NCBI RefSeq assembly: GCF_032116555.1
Contig: NZ_CP134949.1
Location: 1,798,001 to 1,862,000 of the forward strand
Source of the DNA: Halobaculum sp. XH14
GTDB lineage: Archaea > Halobacteriota > Halobacteria > Halobacteriales > Haloferacaceae
Direction of reading: 5' to 3'
Length of the DNA stretch: 64,000 bases
The notes below the pieces were generated by a model. It was not told the DNA's origin. It saw only the letters and a list, made by a program, of their open reading frames with translations, and made no database searches. The position numbers and the translations under genes were made by a program. Below, piece by piece: positions 47,955-56,770 of this stretch (positions are counted from its first letter, which is position 1; each line of letters starts with the position of its first letter).

Positions 47955-48448
47955 AGCAGGAACGTCTCCTCTCGCTCGCCCATGTCGAGGAACGCGTCGG
48001 CCGACTCGATCAGTTCGGTCGCGGTCGAGGAACCGAAGCTCATCACCTCGACGCGGACGCCCTCGTGCCGGAGATGCGAGCAGAGCCTGGCGAAGTCGCC
48101 GTCGCCCGAACAGAGGACGACCGTGTCCACGTGGTCGGCCAGCGAGACCGCGTCGAGGCTCATGCCGAGGTCCCAGTCGGCCTTCTTCGAGCCGTCGCCG
48201 AACGTCTTGATGTCCTTGATCTTCGTCTCGAAGCCGATGTCCCGCAGCGCCTCGAAGAACGACTCCTCCTCGGGGGAGTCCGCGCGGATGACGTAGGCGA
48301 TCGCCCTCGTGAGAACCCTGTCCTGCACAGCCTTCTCCAGCATCGTCGAGTAGTCGATGTTCCGCGAGTAGACGCTCTGTGCGGAGTGATAGAGGTTCTG
48401 CGAGTCGGCGAGCACCGCCACCCGCTGGCCGCCGTGAATCTCGGTCAT
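47951..48448 (-). CDS. NYN-domain (LabA/DUF88-like) nuclease
   Basis: A 165-residue PIN-like nuclease. Acidic active-site residues are in VAVLADSQNLYHSAQ, KKADWDLGMSLDAV and VVLCSGDGDFARLCSHLRHE, the standard NYN triad. Proteins of this group cleave RNA. The start at 48448 has GACTAAACCG 27 nt upstream. It is transcribed with the PUA gene, with a GTGA overlap. RNA turnover or tRNA-related processing is likely, target unknown. Confidence 0.87.
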   Translation of the reverse strand: MTEIHGGQRVAVLADSQNLYHSAQSVYSRNIDYSTMLEKAVQDRVLTRAIAYVIRADSPEEESFFEALRDIGFETKIKDIKTFGDGSKKADWDLGMSLDAVSLADHVDTVVLCSGDGDFARLCSHLRHEGVRVEVMSFGSSTATELIESADAFLDMGEREETFLL

Positions 48449-48603
48449 CGGGTTCGAGATGTGGGACCGGCGGTTTAGTCGTGTCGGGGTCCGCTCGACC
48501 ACGTACCACGGAGTTCAGCCACACCGGGTCGGCTCGGTTTCGTCATCGGGGTGGCCGTCCACGGACACGTAGCGTTTTATCCGATGGCGCCACAGGTGGA
48601 CGC

Positions 48604-49569
48604 ATGACCGACCCGGACCGGCGCGAGGCGTGTCTCGTGGACGCGTTCACGAGCGAACCGCTCGAGGGCAACGCTGCCGGCGTCCTCACCGACGCCGCCG
48701 GCCTGAGCGAAACGCAGATGCGTGCGGTCGCGCGCGAACTCGCCGTCAGCGAGACGGCGTTTCTCACGCCCTCCGAGGCGGCCGACCGGAAGGTTCGCTA
48801 CTTCTCGCCCGCCGCGGAGGTCGACCTCTGTGGCCACGCGACCGTCGCCGCCCACGCGCGCCTGTTCGAGACCGGCGAGATCGACGCCGGGAGCCACACG
48901 CTGGAGACGAACGTCGGCGTCATCGACGTCGAGGTGACCGAGGACGGGGTCGTCAGGATGACCCAGAACGAGCCCACGGTCGTCGAGGTCGACGAGTCCT
49001 ACGAGCGGGTCGGCGAGGCGCTGGGCTGTGATCCGAACGTGTTCCGCGACGTTGGTGCCGAACTCCCCGTCGCCTACGCCAGCACCGGCCTCCCGTTCCT
49101 CGTCGTCCCGACGAACTTCCTCGAACAGCTTGGCGACATGGATCCCGACCCGGAGGCGGTCGCGGCGCTCGCGGACGAGCACGACGCCGCCGGCGTCTAC
49201 GCGTTCACCTTCGACACTCTCGACGCGGACGCGACGGTCCACGGCCGCTGTTTCGCGCCGGGAATCGGCATCCTCGAGGACCCCGTGACCGGTACCGCGT
49301 CGGGCGCGTGCGGCGCGTACCTCGACCACTTCGCCGCGTTCACTGGCGGGTCGAACGAGATTTCCGAGCGGGCGAGCGGGGACGATCCGGAGTCCGGGAC
49401 GCCCGAGGAGATGCTGTTCGAGCAGGGCCACTACGTCGACCGACCCGGGACGGTCAGCGTCCGCGCGGCCGGCGGGGGCCCACCGTCGATCGGCGGCGAC
49501 GCGGTCACGTCGTTCACGGGGCAACTCCGGGTTCCCCCGAGCGACGACGACGACATCATCGAGGCGTAG
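48604..49569 (+). CDS. PhzF-family isomerase/epimerase
   Basis: A 321-residue protein with the diaminopimelate-epimerase-like fold. VDAFTSEPLEGNAAGVLTDA holds the catalytic glutamate region; VSETAFLTPS, FSPAAEVDLCGHATVAAHAR and EDPVTGTASGACGAYLDHF are PhzF signatures. Unlike DapF it uses acid/base residues other than a cysteine pair. A small-molecule isomerase is predicted; phenazine synthesis is not implied. GCGTTTTATCC is 27 nt upstream. A T6 tract beyond the stop may end its transcript. Confidence 0.9.
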   Translation: MTDPDRREACLVDAFTSEPLEGNAAGVLTDAAGLSETQMRAVARELAVSETAFLTPSEAADRKVRYFSPAAEVDLCGHATVAAHARLFETGEIDAGSHTLETNVGVIDVEVTEDGVVRMTQNEPTVVEVDESYERVGEALGCDPNVFRDVGAELPVAYASTGLPFLVVPTNFLEQLGDMDPDPEAVAALADEHDAAGVYAFTFDTLDADATVHGRCFAPGIGILEDPVTGTASGACGAYLDHFAAFTGGSNEISERASGDDPESGTPEEMLFEQGHYVDRPGTVSVRAAGGGPPSIGGDAVTSFTGQLRVPPSDDDDIIEA

Positions 49570-49685
49570 CTCCGATTCGGGCCGCCGTCGTTCGGTTTCG
49601 GTGACGTCCTCCCGTCGAGTTCGTCGCCGAGTCGTCCAGGTAGTCGATCCCTACCCGGACTGACCGTACACTCGCCTCCGAGTAG

Positions 49686-49691
49686 TTTTTT
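49686..49691 (+). terminator. Candidate T-tract terminator
   Basis: TTTTTT at 49686-49691, preceded by GC-rich sequence, lies about 115 nt after the PhzF-like gene and before the ppsA promoter. Archaeal polymerase can terminate at such U-tracts without a hairpin. Confidence 0.45.
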
Positions 49692-49751
49692 CTGCACCGT
49701 TGCGCGGGTCGGAACCTTCTTTAGCGAGTCGGCGGACCCCACGAACACGAA

Positions 49752-52115
49752 ATGGCTGTACTTTGGCTGGACGACGTGTCGGCCGGCGACCTGGAGACGG
49801 TCGGCGGCAAGGCGGCCTCGCTGGGCGAACTCACCGGCGCGGGCCTCCCGGTCCCGCCGGGCTTCGTCGTCACCGCCGGAACGTACCGCACCTTCATCGA
49901 GGAGGCGGGCATCGACGAGGAGCTGTTCGCCGCGATGGAGATCGACCCCGAGGACAGCGCCGAGCTGAAGGCCGCCGCTGAGACCGCACACGACCTCATT
50001 CTGGGAACCGACCTCCCCGACTCCGTCGCCGACGAGATCCTTGAGGCCTATCGGACGATGGGCGAGGGGGCCGAGGCGTTCGTCGCCGTCCGCTCCTCGG
50101 CGACCGCCGAGGACCTCCCGGACGCCTCGTTCGCGGGCCAGCAGGAGACATTCCTCAACGTCCGCGAGGACGCGCTCATTCAGCGCGTGAAGGAGTGCTG
50201 GGCGTCGCTGTTCTCCCAGCGCGCCATCTACTACCGCCAGCAGAAGGGGTTCCCGCACGACGAGGTCGACATCGCGGTCGTCGTCCAGCGGATGGTCGAC
50301 GCCGACGAGTCGGGCGTCATGTTCACCAGCCACCCCTCCACCGGCGAGCCGCAGATCATCATCGAGGCCGCATGGGGGCTCGGCGAGGCGGTCGTCTCCG
50401 GCTCGGTCTCGCCCGACAACTACGTCGTCGACCGCGAGACCGCCGACGTCGAGGAGGTCACCGTCGCGGACAAGAAGCTGATGATGGAAAAAGACGCAGA
50501 GACGGGCGAGACCGTCGAGCGCGAGGTGCCGGACGACAGGCGCGAGCAGCGCGTCCTCTCGGACGGGGAGATCGAGCGCCTCGTCGAGCTCGGCCGGAAA
50601 GTCGAGGACCACTACGGCGACCCCCAGGACGTCGAGTGGGCGATCTACGACGGCGACGTCTACATGCTCCAGTCGCGGCCCATCACGACCATCTCGGACC
50701 CGGCCGGCGTCGACGACCGCGACCGCCAGGGCGATCCGGCCGGCGAGGCGGCGTCGACCCCCTCGACCGCCGCCGCGGCCGCGGGTGGCGCGAACGGCAC
50801 GGGTGCGACCGACGGCGGCGCCGGCGGCTCGGGCGACGACGAGGTGTTGCTCCGCGGGCTGGGCGCCTCGCCGGGCATCGTCTCGGGCGCGGTCCGGATC
50901 GTCACGAAGCTCGACCACCTCGACCAGGTCGCCGAGGGCGACGTCATCGTGACCGAGATGACGATGCCCGACATGGTGCCCGCGATGAAGCGCGCGGACG
51001 GCATCGTCACCGACGAGGGCGGGATGACCTCCCACGCGGCCATCGTCTCCCGTGAACTCGGCGTCCCGGCGGTCGTCGGGACGGGCTCTGCCACGCGGAC
51101 CCTCCAGGACGGCCAGACGGTGACCATCGACGGCGACAAGGGGACGATCCGGAGGGGTTCCGCCGCGGAGCGCGGCGTCGAGGAGCACGAACCCGTCGAG
51201 GCGATGCGCCCCGAGACGCCGGTCAAGCCGATGACCGCGACGGAGGTGAAGGTGAACGTCTCCATCCCGGAGGCCGCGGAGCGCGCCGCCGCGACGGGCG
51301 CGGACGGGGTCGGCCTGCTCCGTATCGAGCACATGGTGCTCTCGCTCGGCAAGACGCCCGCGAAGGTCATCGCGGACAGGGGCGCGGACGCGTACGTCCA
51401 GGAACTCGTCGACGGCATCCGGACGGTCGCCGAGGAGTTCTACCCGCGACCGGTGCGAGCCCGGACGCTCGACGCGCCGACCGACGAGTTCCGCGACCTC
51501 GAGGGCGGCGAGGACGAGCCCGACGAACACAACCCGATGCTCGGCTGGCGTGGCGTCCGGCGGTCGCTCGACAAGACGGACGTGTTCGAGAAGGAACTGC
51601 GGGCGTTCCAGGAGCTGTGGGAGATGGGGTACGACAACCTCGAACTGATGCTCCCGCTCGTCAACGACGCCGAGGACGTCCGGGGGGCAAAGTCGATCAT
51701 GCGCGACGTGGGCATCGACGTGGACAAGCAGCGCTGGGGCGTGATGATCGAGACGCCCGCCTCCGCGCTCTCCATCGAGGAGATGGCCGCGGAGGGCATC
51801 GACTTCGCGTCATTCGGCACGAACGACCTCACCCAGTACACGCTCGCGGTCGACCGCAACAACAGCAACGTCGCGGACCGGTTCGACGAGCTTCACCCGG
51901 CCGTGCTCGAACTGATCGCGGAGGTCGTCGGCACCTGCCGGGAACTCGACGTCGACACCAGCATCTGCGGGCAGGCCGCGTCCAAGCCCGCGATGGTCGA
52001 CTTCCTCGTCGAGGAGGGTATCACCTCCATCTCGGCGAACATCGACGCCGTGCGCGACGTCCAGCACGAGGTGAAACGCACCGAACAGAAGCTCGTCCTC
52101 GACTCCGTTCGCTGA
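49752..52115 (+). CDS. ppsA: Phosphoenolpyruvate synthase
   Basis: A 787-residue enzyme making phosphoenolpyruvate from pyruvate and ATP for gluconeogenesis. The ATP-binding domain begins WLDDVSAGDLETVGGKAASL and includes FVAVRSSATAEDLPDASFAG. The phosphohistidine is H428 in DEGGMTSHAAIVSRELGVP. The PEP-binding barrel has SFGTNDLTQYTLAVDRNNSN and the catalytic cysteine in DTSICGQAASKPAMVDFL. A glycine/alanine-rich linker (about residues 330-365) between the first two domains is longer than usual and allows the swinging histidine domain to move. TTCTTTAGCG is about 30 nt upstream. Confidence 0.95.
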   Translation: MAVLWLDDVSAGDLETVGGKAASLGELTGAGLPVPPGFVVTAGTYRTFIEEAGIDEELFAAMEIDPEDSAELKAAAETAHDLILGTDLPDSVADEILEAYRTMGEGAEAFVAVRSSATAEDLPDASFAGQQETFLNVREDALIQRVKECWASLFSQRAIYYRQQKGFPHDEVDIAVVVQRMVDADESGVMFTSHPSTGEPQIIIEAAWGLGEAVVSGSVSPDNYVVDRETADVEEVTVADKKLMMEKDAETGETVEREVPDDRREQRVLSDGEIERLVELGRKVEDHYGDPQDVEWAIYDGDVYMLQSRPITTISDPAGVDDRDRQGDPAGEAASTPSTAAAAAGGANGTGATDGGAGGSGDDEVLLRGLGASPGIVSGAVRIVTKLDHLDQVAEGDVIVTEMTMPDMVPAMKRADGIVTDEGGMTSHAAIVSRELGVPAVVGTGSATRTLQDGQTVTIDGDKGTIRRGSAAERGVEEHEPVEAMRPETPVKPMTATEVKVNVSIPEAAERAAATGADGVGLLRIEHMVLSLGKTPAKVIADRGADAYVQELVDGIRTVAEEFYPRPVRARTLDAPTDEFRDLEGGEDEPDEHNPMLGWRGVRRSLDKTDVFEKELRAFQELWEMGYDNLELMLPLVNDAEDVRGAKSIMRDVGIDVDKQRWGVMIETPASALSIEEMAAEGIDFASFGTNDLTQYTLAVDRNNSNVADRFDELHPAVLELIAEVVGTCRELDVDTSICGQAASKPAMVDFLVEEGITSISANIDAVRDVQHEVKRTEQKLVLDSVR

Positions 52116-52212
52116 GGACGAAGTGAGCCGACCTTGATCAACGGCGGCCGGCCGGTGGGCCGCTCGGGCCGAAACGGAACCGCTATACGGCAACGAACCG
52201 TCCGGATTTCGT

Positions 52213-53280
52213 ATGCAGCAGCCGGTCGGCGAGGCGCGCCCGCAGTCGTTCGATCGCGTCCTCTCGTCGATGTGTACCGACCCGCACCCCGCCGCCCGTG
52301 CGGCGGCCGAACGGTTTCTCGCGTCGAACCCCGGCGACCCCGGAACGTACGGCACCGTCGCGGACCTGGAATCCGACGCCGTCGTCGCCCTCGGCGAACT
52401 GGCGGGGCTCGCCGACCCGAACGGCTACGTGACCAGCGGCGGCACCGAGGCCAACGTCCAGGCCCTCCACGCGGCCCGGAACCTCGCGGACGCGACGGAC
52501 CCCAACGTCGTCGCACCGGAGTCCGCACACTTCAGCTTCACCAAGGCCGCCGAACTGCTGGGCGTCGAACTCCGAACCGTTCCCACCGACGAGGACCACC
52601 GCGCGGACGTCGACGCCGTCGCGGCCGCCGTCGACGACGACACCGCGCTCGTCGTCGGCGTCGCCGGAAGCACGGAGTACGGCCGGGTGGACCCGATTCC
52701 CGCGCTCGCCGACGTCGCCGCCGACGCCGGTGCCCGCCTCCACGTCGACGCCGCCTGGGGCGGCTTCTACCTTCCGTTTACCGACGCAGTCTGGGACTTT
52801 TCCGTCGAGGCAGTCGACACGCTCACCATCGATCCGCACAAGGTCGGCCGGGCTGTCGTGCCCGCGGGCGGCCTCCTGGCGCGGGAGACCGAGACGCTGG
52901 ACGCGCTCGCGATCTCCACGCCGTACCTCGAAACGCCCTCGCAGGCGAGCCTGACGGGCACGCGTTCGGGAGCGGGCGTGGCTTCCGCCGCCGCGGCACT
53001 CCGGGAACTCTGGCCCGACGGCTACCGGGTCGAGTACGAGCGCGCCGCCGGGCTCGCCGACTGGCTCGCCGACGAGCTTTCCGACCGGGGTCACGCCGTC
53101 GTCGAGCCGGAACTCCCGCTGGTCGCGGTCGACCTCCCGGACGAGGCGTTCGGGGCGCTTCGGGACGCCGGCTGGAAGCTCGCTCGGACGGGGTCCGGCG
53201 AGGCCAGGATCGTACTCATGCCACACGTCAGCCGGTCGATGCTGACCGAGTTCCTGGCCGATCTGGACCGGCTGGCCTGA
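52213..53280 (+). CDS. mfnA: L-tyrosine/L-aspartate decarboxylase (PLP)
   Basis: A 355-residue group II PLP decarboxylase. The PLP lysine is K210 in [39 protein letters not shown] and [14 protein letters not shown] are family motifs. In methanogens MfnA makes tyramine for methanofuran; haloarchaea lack methanofuran, and their homologue most likely decarboxylates aspartate to beta-alanine for coenzyme A. CGCTATACGG is 27 nt upstream. The gene is monocistronic. Confidence 0.9.
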   Translation: MQQPVGEARPQSFDRVLSSMCTDPHPAARAAAERFLASNPGDPGTYGTVADLESDAVVALGELAGLADPNGYVTSGGTEANVQALHAARNLADATDPNVVAPESAHFSFTKAAELLGVELRTVPTDEDHRADVDAVAAAVDDDTALVVGVAGSTEYGRVDPIPALADVAADAGARLHVDAAWGGFYLPFTDAVWDFSVEAVDTLTIDPHKVGRAVVPAGGLLARETETLDALAISTPYLETPSQASLTGTRSGAGVASAAAALRELWPDGYRVEYERAAGLADWLADELSDRGHAVVEPELPLVAVDLPDEAFGALRDAGWKLARTGSGEARIVLMPHVSRSMLTEFLADLDRLA

Positions 53281-53326
53281 ACCGTCGGAGTTTACTGTCG
53301 GCGCGCGTCAGGGACGCGTACTACAC

Positions 53327-53941
53327 GTGTCCCCGTTTCTCACCTCCCTCGCGGAACTGCACGTTGCGACCGGAGGGGTCCACCTCCCGCTCGCGTCCGT
53401 CCTGCCGGACTTCGGCCTCGAATCGGTCGTGGAGTCCGCGACGGGCTGGGGCGGACTCGGCATCATCTTCGTCTACTCGTTCCTGATCGCCTTCGCCCTG
53501 CCGGGGGTGAGCGAGATCGTCCTGCTCGCGCCGATCGACCTCGGGCTGGGACGGGTCGGACGGCTCTCGGCCATCATCCTGGTCTCGGGAGTGGGAAAGG
53601 CCGCGGGCTCGGTGTTCGCCTTCCACATCGGCCAGGAGGCCAAGGATTCGGGGCCGGTCATCCGCTGGCTCCGGAACTCCCGGTTCGACGTCATCGAGTG
53701 GTCCGAGTCCCGGACCGTCGAGATATCACGGAAGTACGGCTACGCCGGCCTCGCGCTCGCGCTCTGCGTGCCGTTCTTCCCGGACACCGTCTCCATCTAC
53801 GCCTTCGCGGTCCTGGAGCGTGACTACCGGAAGTTCGCGCTGGCGACGTTCGTCGGCAGCGTCGGCCGTCTGCTGGTGACGCTGGGCATCTGGCGCGTCG
53901 GCACCGACGCGATCGCGCTCATCGAAGCGCTCATCGCGTGA
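53327..53941 (+). CDS. VTT/YqaA-like membrane protein
   Basis: A 204-residue membrane protein of the DedA/SNARE-associated (VTT) superfamily. LGIIFVYSFLIAFALPGVSE, then SGVGKAAGSVFAFHIGQEAK and LALCVPFFPDTVSIYAFAVL give the re-entrant-loop motifs with conserved proline and glycine; about four membrane segments are seen. Relatives act as lipid scramblases or flippases. The start is a GTG at 53327; GTTTACTG is about 33 nt upstream. Confidence 0.8.
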   Translation: MSPFLTSLAELHVATGGVHLPLASVLPDFGLESVVESATGWGGLGIIFVYSFLIAFALPGVSEIVLLAPIDLGLGRVGRLSAIILVSGVGKAAGSVFAFHIGQEAKDSGPVIRWLRNSRFDVIEWSESRTVEISRKYGYAGLALALCVPFFPDTVSIYAFAVLERDYRKFALATFVGSVGRLLVTLGIWRVGTDAIALIEALIA

Positions 53942-54193
53942 AACCAGTCGCCGGCGCGGTCGCCGTCTCGGACTCGACCGGGCGGACTCATCCTCGTCGA
54001 ACCTCGCCGGATCGACCGCCGGGTCGGAACCGAAGTGAGTCTCCGGTTCGCACTCCAGTACTGCGATTCATTCGGCGAATCTTTCAGGACAGTTCTCCTC
54101 CTACCGGATCGTACGCCCGGGTCCGACGGAGCACGCCGGTGAAATCGGGGCCGCTTCGGAAAGAACCGCCGGACTGCGAGTCGAATCGGAGAC

Positions 54194-55252
54194 TCACGGC
54201 TCGGTCAGCGGGACGTGTGAGACGCGGAACCCGCCGGGAACGGGCCGTACCTCGTCGACGTCGTAGAGGCGAATCGACCGCTCCCCCTTCGTGACGACCC
54301 CGAAATCGTAGTGGGTCGACTCGTACCCGGGCGTGTCATCCCGGCCGCCGAGGAACTCGCGGTGCTCCGAAAGTCGCCGCCGTCCCCGAGTTCGTGCGCG
54401 CTCCGGCAGCCCGTCGAGCCGGTTCACGAACGCCGGCGGGAACCCCGGGTCGCGTTCGATGCCGACCGAGTTTCGGGCCGTCGCCATCGCCGCGAGCGTC
54501 GTCGTTCCGGTCCCCCAGAACGGGTCGAGGACGGTGTCGCCGTAGACGGAGAACATCGACACGAGGCGGTAGGGGAGTTCGAACGGGTACGCCGCGGCCC
54601 GTTCGCGGGGCGCCGCCTCGCCGAGCGCCTGGCCGGTGCCACGGAGGTCCTCCCAGACGTCGGAGAACCACCGGTTGCGCTCCTCCCAGAAGTACGCCGC
54701 GCCGTAACGGTCGGCGTCGTGCGGCGGGAAGCCGCGGCGGTCACCCTTCCGGAACACGAGCACGTGTTCGTGTTCGAGCGTCACGTACGCGTTCGGCGGC
54801 AGCGTCCCCGACCCCATGAACTTCGTCGGCGAGTTGGTCGGTTTTCGCCAGAGGACCCCGGGGAGCTGGTCGAACCCCAGCTCCGCGAACGCCTCGGTGA
54901 TCCGGGCGTGATTCGGGAACAGGCGGAACCGGTCCGCGAGCGAGCGGGTCGCGTCACCGACGTTGACGCAGACGACGCCGCCGGGTTCGACGACCCGGTC
55001 CAGTTCCGCCCACGCCCCGTCGAGGATCTCGTGCATCCGCTCGAACGCGTCGTCTGCCTCGCCCGCCGCCAGCGCGTCGCCGATGGCGGGATCGAGCGCG
55101 GCGAACGTCCCGTCCCACTGCTCGATCATCGGGTAGGGCGGGGAGGTGACGGCGAGTTGCACGCTGTCGGCCCGGAGCGGGAGCGACCGGGCGTCGCCGA
55201 CGCTCGTGACGTGGCTCGTCCGTCTCCGATCGGGTTGCTCCGGGGCGGTCAT
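54194..55252 (-). CDS. zim: Orphan DNA (N4-cytosine) methyltransferase, probable CTAG methylase
   Basis: A 352-residue beta-class amino-methyltransferase. The catalytic motif IV is TSPPYP at residues 36-41, and the SAM-binding motif I is DTVLDPFWGTGTTTLAAMAT near residue 245, the permuted order of N4/N6 methylases. YFWEERNRWFSDVWEDLRGT and PPNAYVTLEHEHVLVFRKGD match my memory of the haloarchaeal CTAG modification methylase (Zim, HVO_0794 in Haloferax). No restriction endonuclease gene is adjacent, so it is an orphan, used for genome marking or regulation rather than restriction. Confidence 0.85.
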   Translation of the reverse strand: MTAPEQPDRRRTSHVTSVGDARSLPLRADSVQLAVTSPPYPMIEQWDGTFAALDPAIGDALAAGEADDAFERMHEILDGAWAELDRVVEPGGVVCVNVGDATRSLADRFRLFPNHARITEAFAELGFDQLPGVLWRKPTNSPTKFMGSGTLPPNAYVTLEHEHVLVFRKGDRRGFPPHDADRYGAAYFWEERNRWFSDVWEDLRGTGQALGEAAPRERAAAYPFELPYRLVSMFSVYGDTVLDPFWGTGTTTLAAMATARNSVGIERDPGFPPAFVNRLDGLPERARTRGRRRLSEHREFLGGRDDTPGYESTHYDFGVVTKGERSIRLYDVDEVRPVPGGFRVSHVPLTEP

Positions 55253-55314
55253 CGACCCGAAACGGTCGCCCCCTGCGGATAAATCCGGCTATCCCCCGTT
55301 CGACGCCGCGTCCG

Positions 55315-55659
55315 TCACTGCTTGCAGGCGTCGAGCCACTCGTAGGCCCAGTCCTCGATCTCGTCGAGCACCGGCCGCAGGGACTCCCCCTTGTCCGTCA
55401 GCGAGTAGAACGTGGCGACCGGCGCGTCGGGTTCCATCCGTCGCGCGACGAAGCCGAGTTCCTGGAGGTCGTCGAGCACCCGCGAGAGCGTCCGTGCGCT
55501 CGCGTCGGTCGAACGTTTCAGCTCGTTGAACCGCTTTTCGCCCTCCTGCAGGTCGTGCAGGACGACGAGTCGCCACTGGGAGCCGAGCTGTTCGAGCGCG
55601 TCGATGACGGCACACGGGCCGGTCTCGTCTCCCTCGAGGAACTCGCTATCGGCAGCCAT
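55315..55659 (-). CDS. HxlR-family transcriptional regulator
   Basis: A 114-residue winged-helix protein. CAVIDALEQLGSQWRLVVLH, KRFNELKRSTDASARTLSRV and FYSLTDKGESLRPVLDEIED are the HxlR pattern; the cysteine at residue 16 is often redox-sensitive in this family. CCCTATGTAG is 26 nt upstream, and a GGTTCG/CGAACC inverted repeat adjoins it. Targets are unknown; autoregulation is likely. Confidence 0.9.
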   Translation of the reverse strand: MAADSEFLEGDETGPCAVIDALEQLGSQWRLVVLHDLQEGEKRFNELKRSTDASARTLSRVLDDLQELGFVARRMEPDAPVATFYSLTDKGESLRPVLDEIEDWAYEWLDACKQ

Positions 55660-55689
55660 GCGAGCGGCTATGCCGTGGGGCTACATAGG

Positions 55690-55705
55690 GGTTCGGTTGC
55701 GAACC
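55690..55705. promoter_or_regulatory. Inverted repeat at the HxlR promoter
   Basis: GGTTCG and CGAACC flank GTTG, immediately upstream of the TATA-like box (55681-55690, minus strand) of the HxlR gene. It may be an autoregulatory operator. Confidence 0.4.
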
Positions 55706-55721
55706 GGGTATCAGCGCGACA

Positions 55722-55994
55722 CTACTCCCGCTTCGTGTCCCAGTTCTTCAGCGCGTCCCGAACGGCAGCCAGGTCCTCCGGTTCGCCGGCTTCACGGCGA
55801 TCGACGACGGTCCAGCCGTCCCGATCGTCGTAGGCGAGGCCGTAGATCGTTCCGCCGATCTGCATCGCGAACGCCCCGATTTCGCCATCTGCTACCCCGA
55901 GCAGCGCGGCCTCGACGACGCCGTCGGCGTCCCTGAGCGCGTCCAGTTCCGCGGCGCGAAGCGGACGGGTCGGAAGCGATTTGATATAGCGCAA
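55722..55994 (-). CDS. 90-residue conserved-looking protein after ybaK-like gene
   Basis: The frame starts with TTG 6 nt after the YbaK-like stop and encodes a small acidic alpha/beta protein: VVEAALLGVADGEIGAFAMQ, IGGTIYGLAYDDRDGWTVVD, then a helical end AAVRDALKNWDTKR. No family is recognised. The TTG start is uncertain; no TATA box is suitably placed, so it depends on the upstream gene's promoter. Composition is native, and the beta-hairpin pattern (GTIYGLAYDDRDGWTVV) looks like a folded domain. Confidence 0.6.
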   Translation of the reverse strand: MRYIKSLPTRPLRAAELDALRDADGVVEAALLGVADGEIGAFAMQIGGTIYGLAYDDRDGWTVVDRREAGEPEDLAAVRDALKNWDTKRE

Positions 55995-56000
55995 TGTGAT

Positions 56001-56477
56001 TTATGCACTGCCGAAGGCGTCGACGGGGGTCGGATCCGCGAGACGCTCCAGTTCGTCCGGTTTCAGGGGGAAGACGGCCTCCGGCGTCCCCGCCGCGGCC
56101 CAGACCTGGTCGTGAGCGAGCAACGACTCGTCGAGATACACCGGCACGCGCTCCTCGTGGAGGAACGGGGGGACGCCGCCGATGCTCCAGCCGGTCGCGG
56201 CCTTGACCTCGTCCGGGTTCGCGGTCCGGACGTCGTCGGAATCGAGTTCCGACGCCAGCCGTTCCTCCGAGACCCGGTTGTCGCCGGCGGTCAACACGAC
56301 CACGACGTCGTCGTCGGCCACGAACACGAGGCTCTTGACGATCTGTCCCACGTCACAGTCGATGGCGGCCGCCGCGTCGGCGGCGGTCTTCGTGCCCTCG
56401 GGGAACTCCTCGACCCGTACGTCGAACCCGAGTTCGTCGCTCGCCCGACTGGTGAATCGATCTGCGGTCGGATGCAT
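56001..56477 (-). CDS. YbaK/EbsC-family aminoacyl-tRNA deacylase
   Basis: A 158-residue protein of the YbaK/ProXp family, which hydrolyses mischarged tRNA in trans. The invariant lysine is in CDVGQIVKSLVFVADDDVVV, and GGVPPFLHEERVPVYLDESL carries the GxxPP substrate loop. The exact mischarged amino acid cannot be told. The start at 56477 (MHPTADRF) has GGGTATTTCG 28 nt upstream; a longer frame from 56519 is rejected for that reason. Confidence 0.88.
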   Translation of the reverse strand: MHPTADRFTSRASDELGFDVRVEEFPEGTKTAADAAAAIDCDVGQIVKSLVFVADDDVVVVLTAGDNRVSEERLASELDSDDVRTANPDEVKAATGWSIGGVPPFLHEERVPVYLDESLLAHDQVWAAAGTPEAVFPLKPDELERLADPTPVDAFGSA

Positions 56478-56570
56478 GGTCGGTGGAGGTCGTTTCGTGC
56501 CGAAATACCCGGCGGACACGGCAGGTACCGACCGCGGGGTTTAGGTTCCTCCTTCACCTTTCGTTACTCG

Positions 56571-56621
56571 ATGAACTGCTCCCCGACGCTTCCCATGCGT
56601 ATGCGAACGCACCCCTTCTAG
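56571..56621 (+). CDS. Possible 16-codon leader ORF before metG
   Basis: MNCSPTLPMRMRTHPF begins with an ATG whose TATA-like GGGTTTAGGTT (56538-56548) is centred 27-29 nt upstream, and ends with TAG 149 nt before metG. Three of 16 residues are methionine. metG has its own promoter, so any regulatory link is doubtful, and the frame may be fortuitous. Confidence 0.25.
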   Translation: MNCSPTLPMRMRTHPF

Positions 56622-56770
56622 CGCCGAGCGGAGCGTCCGACCCCGACCGATCCCGACCGGATCCGACGGGTGAGTCGTGAACGCCGGCGTCCACGCACCG
56701 ACGACCGACCGACGGGCGAGGGGTTCGCCCGATTCGGCGGGCTTTAGGCCCGCATCCACGACACACGACC

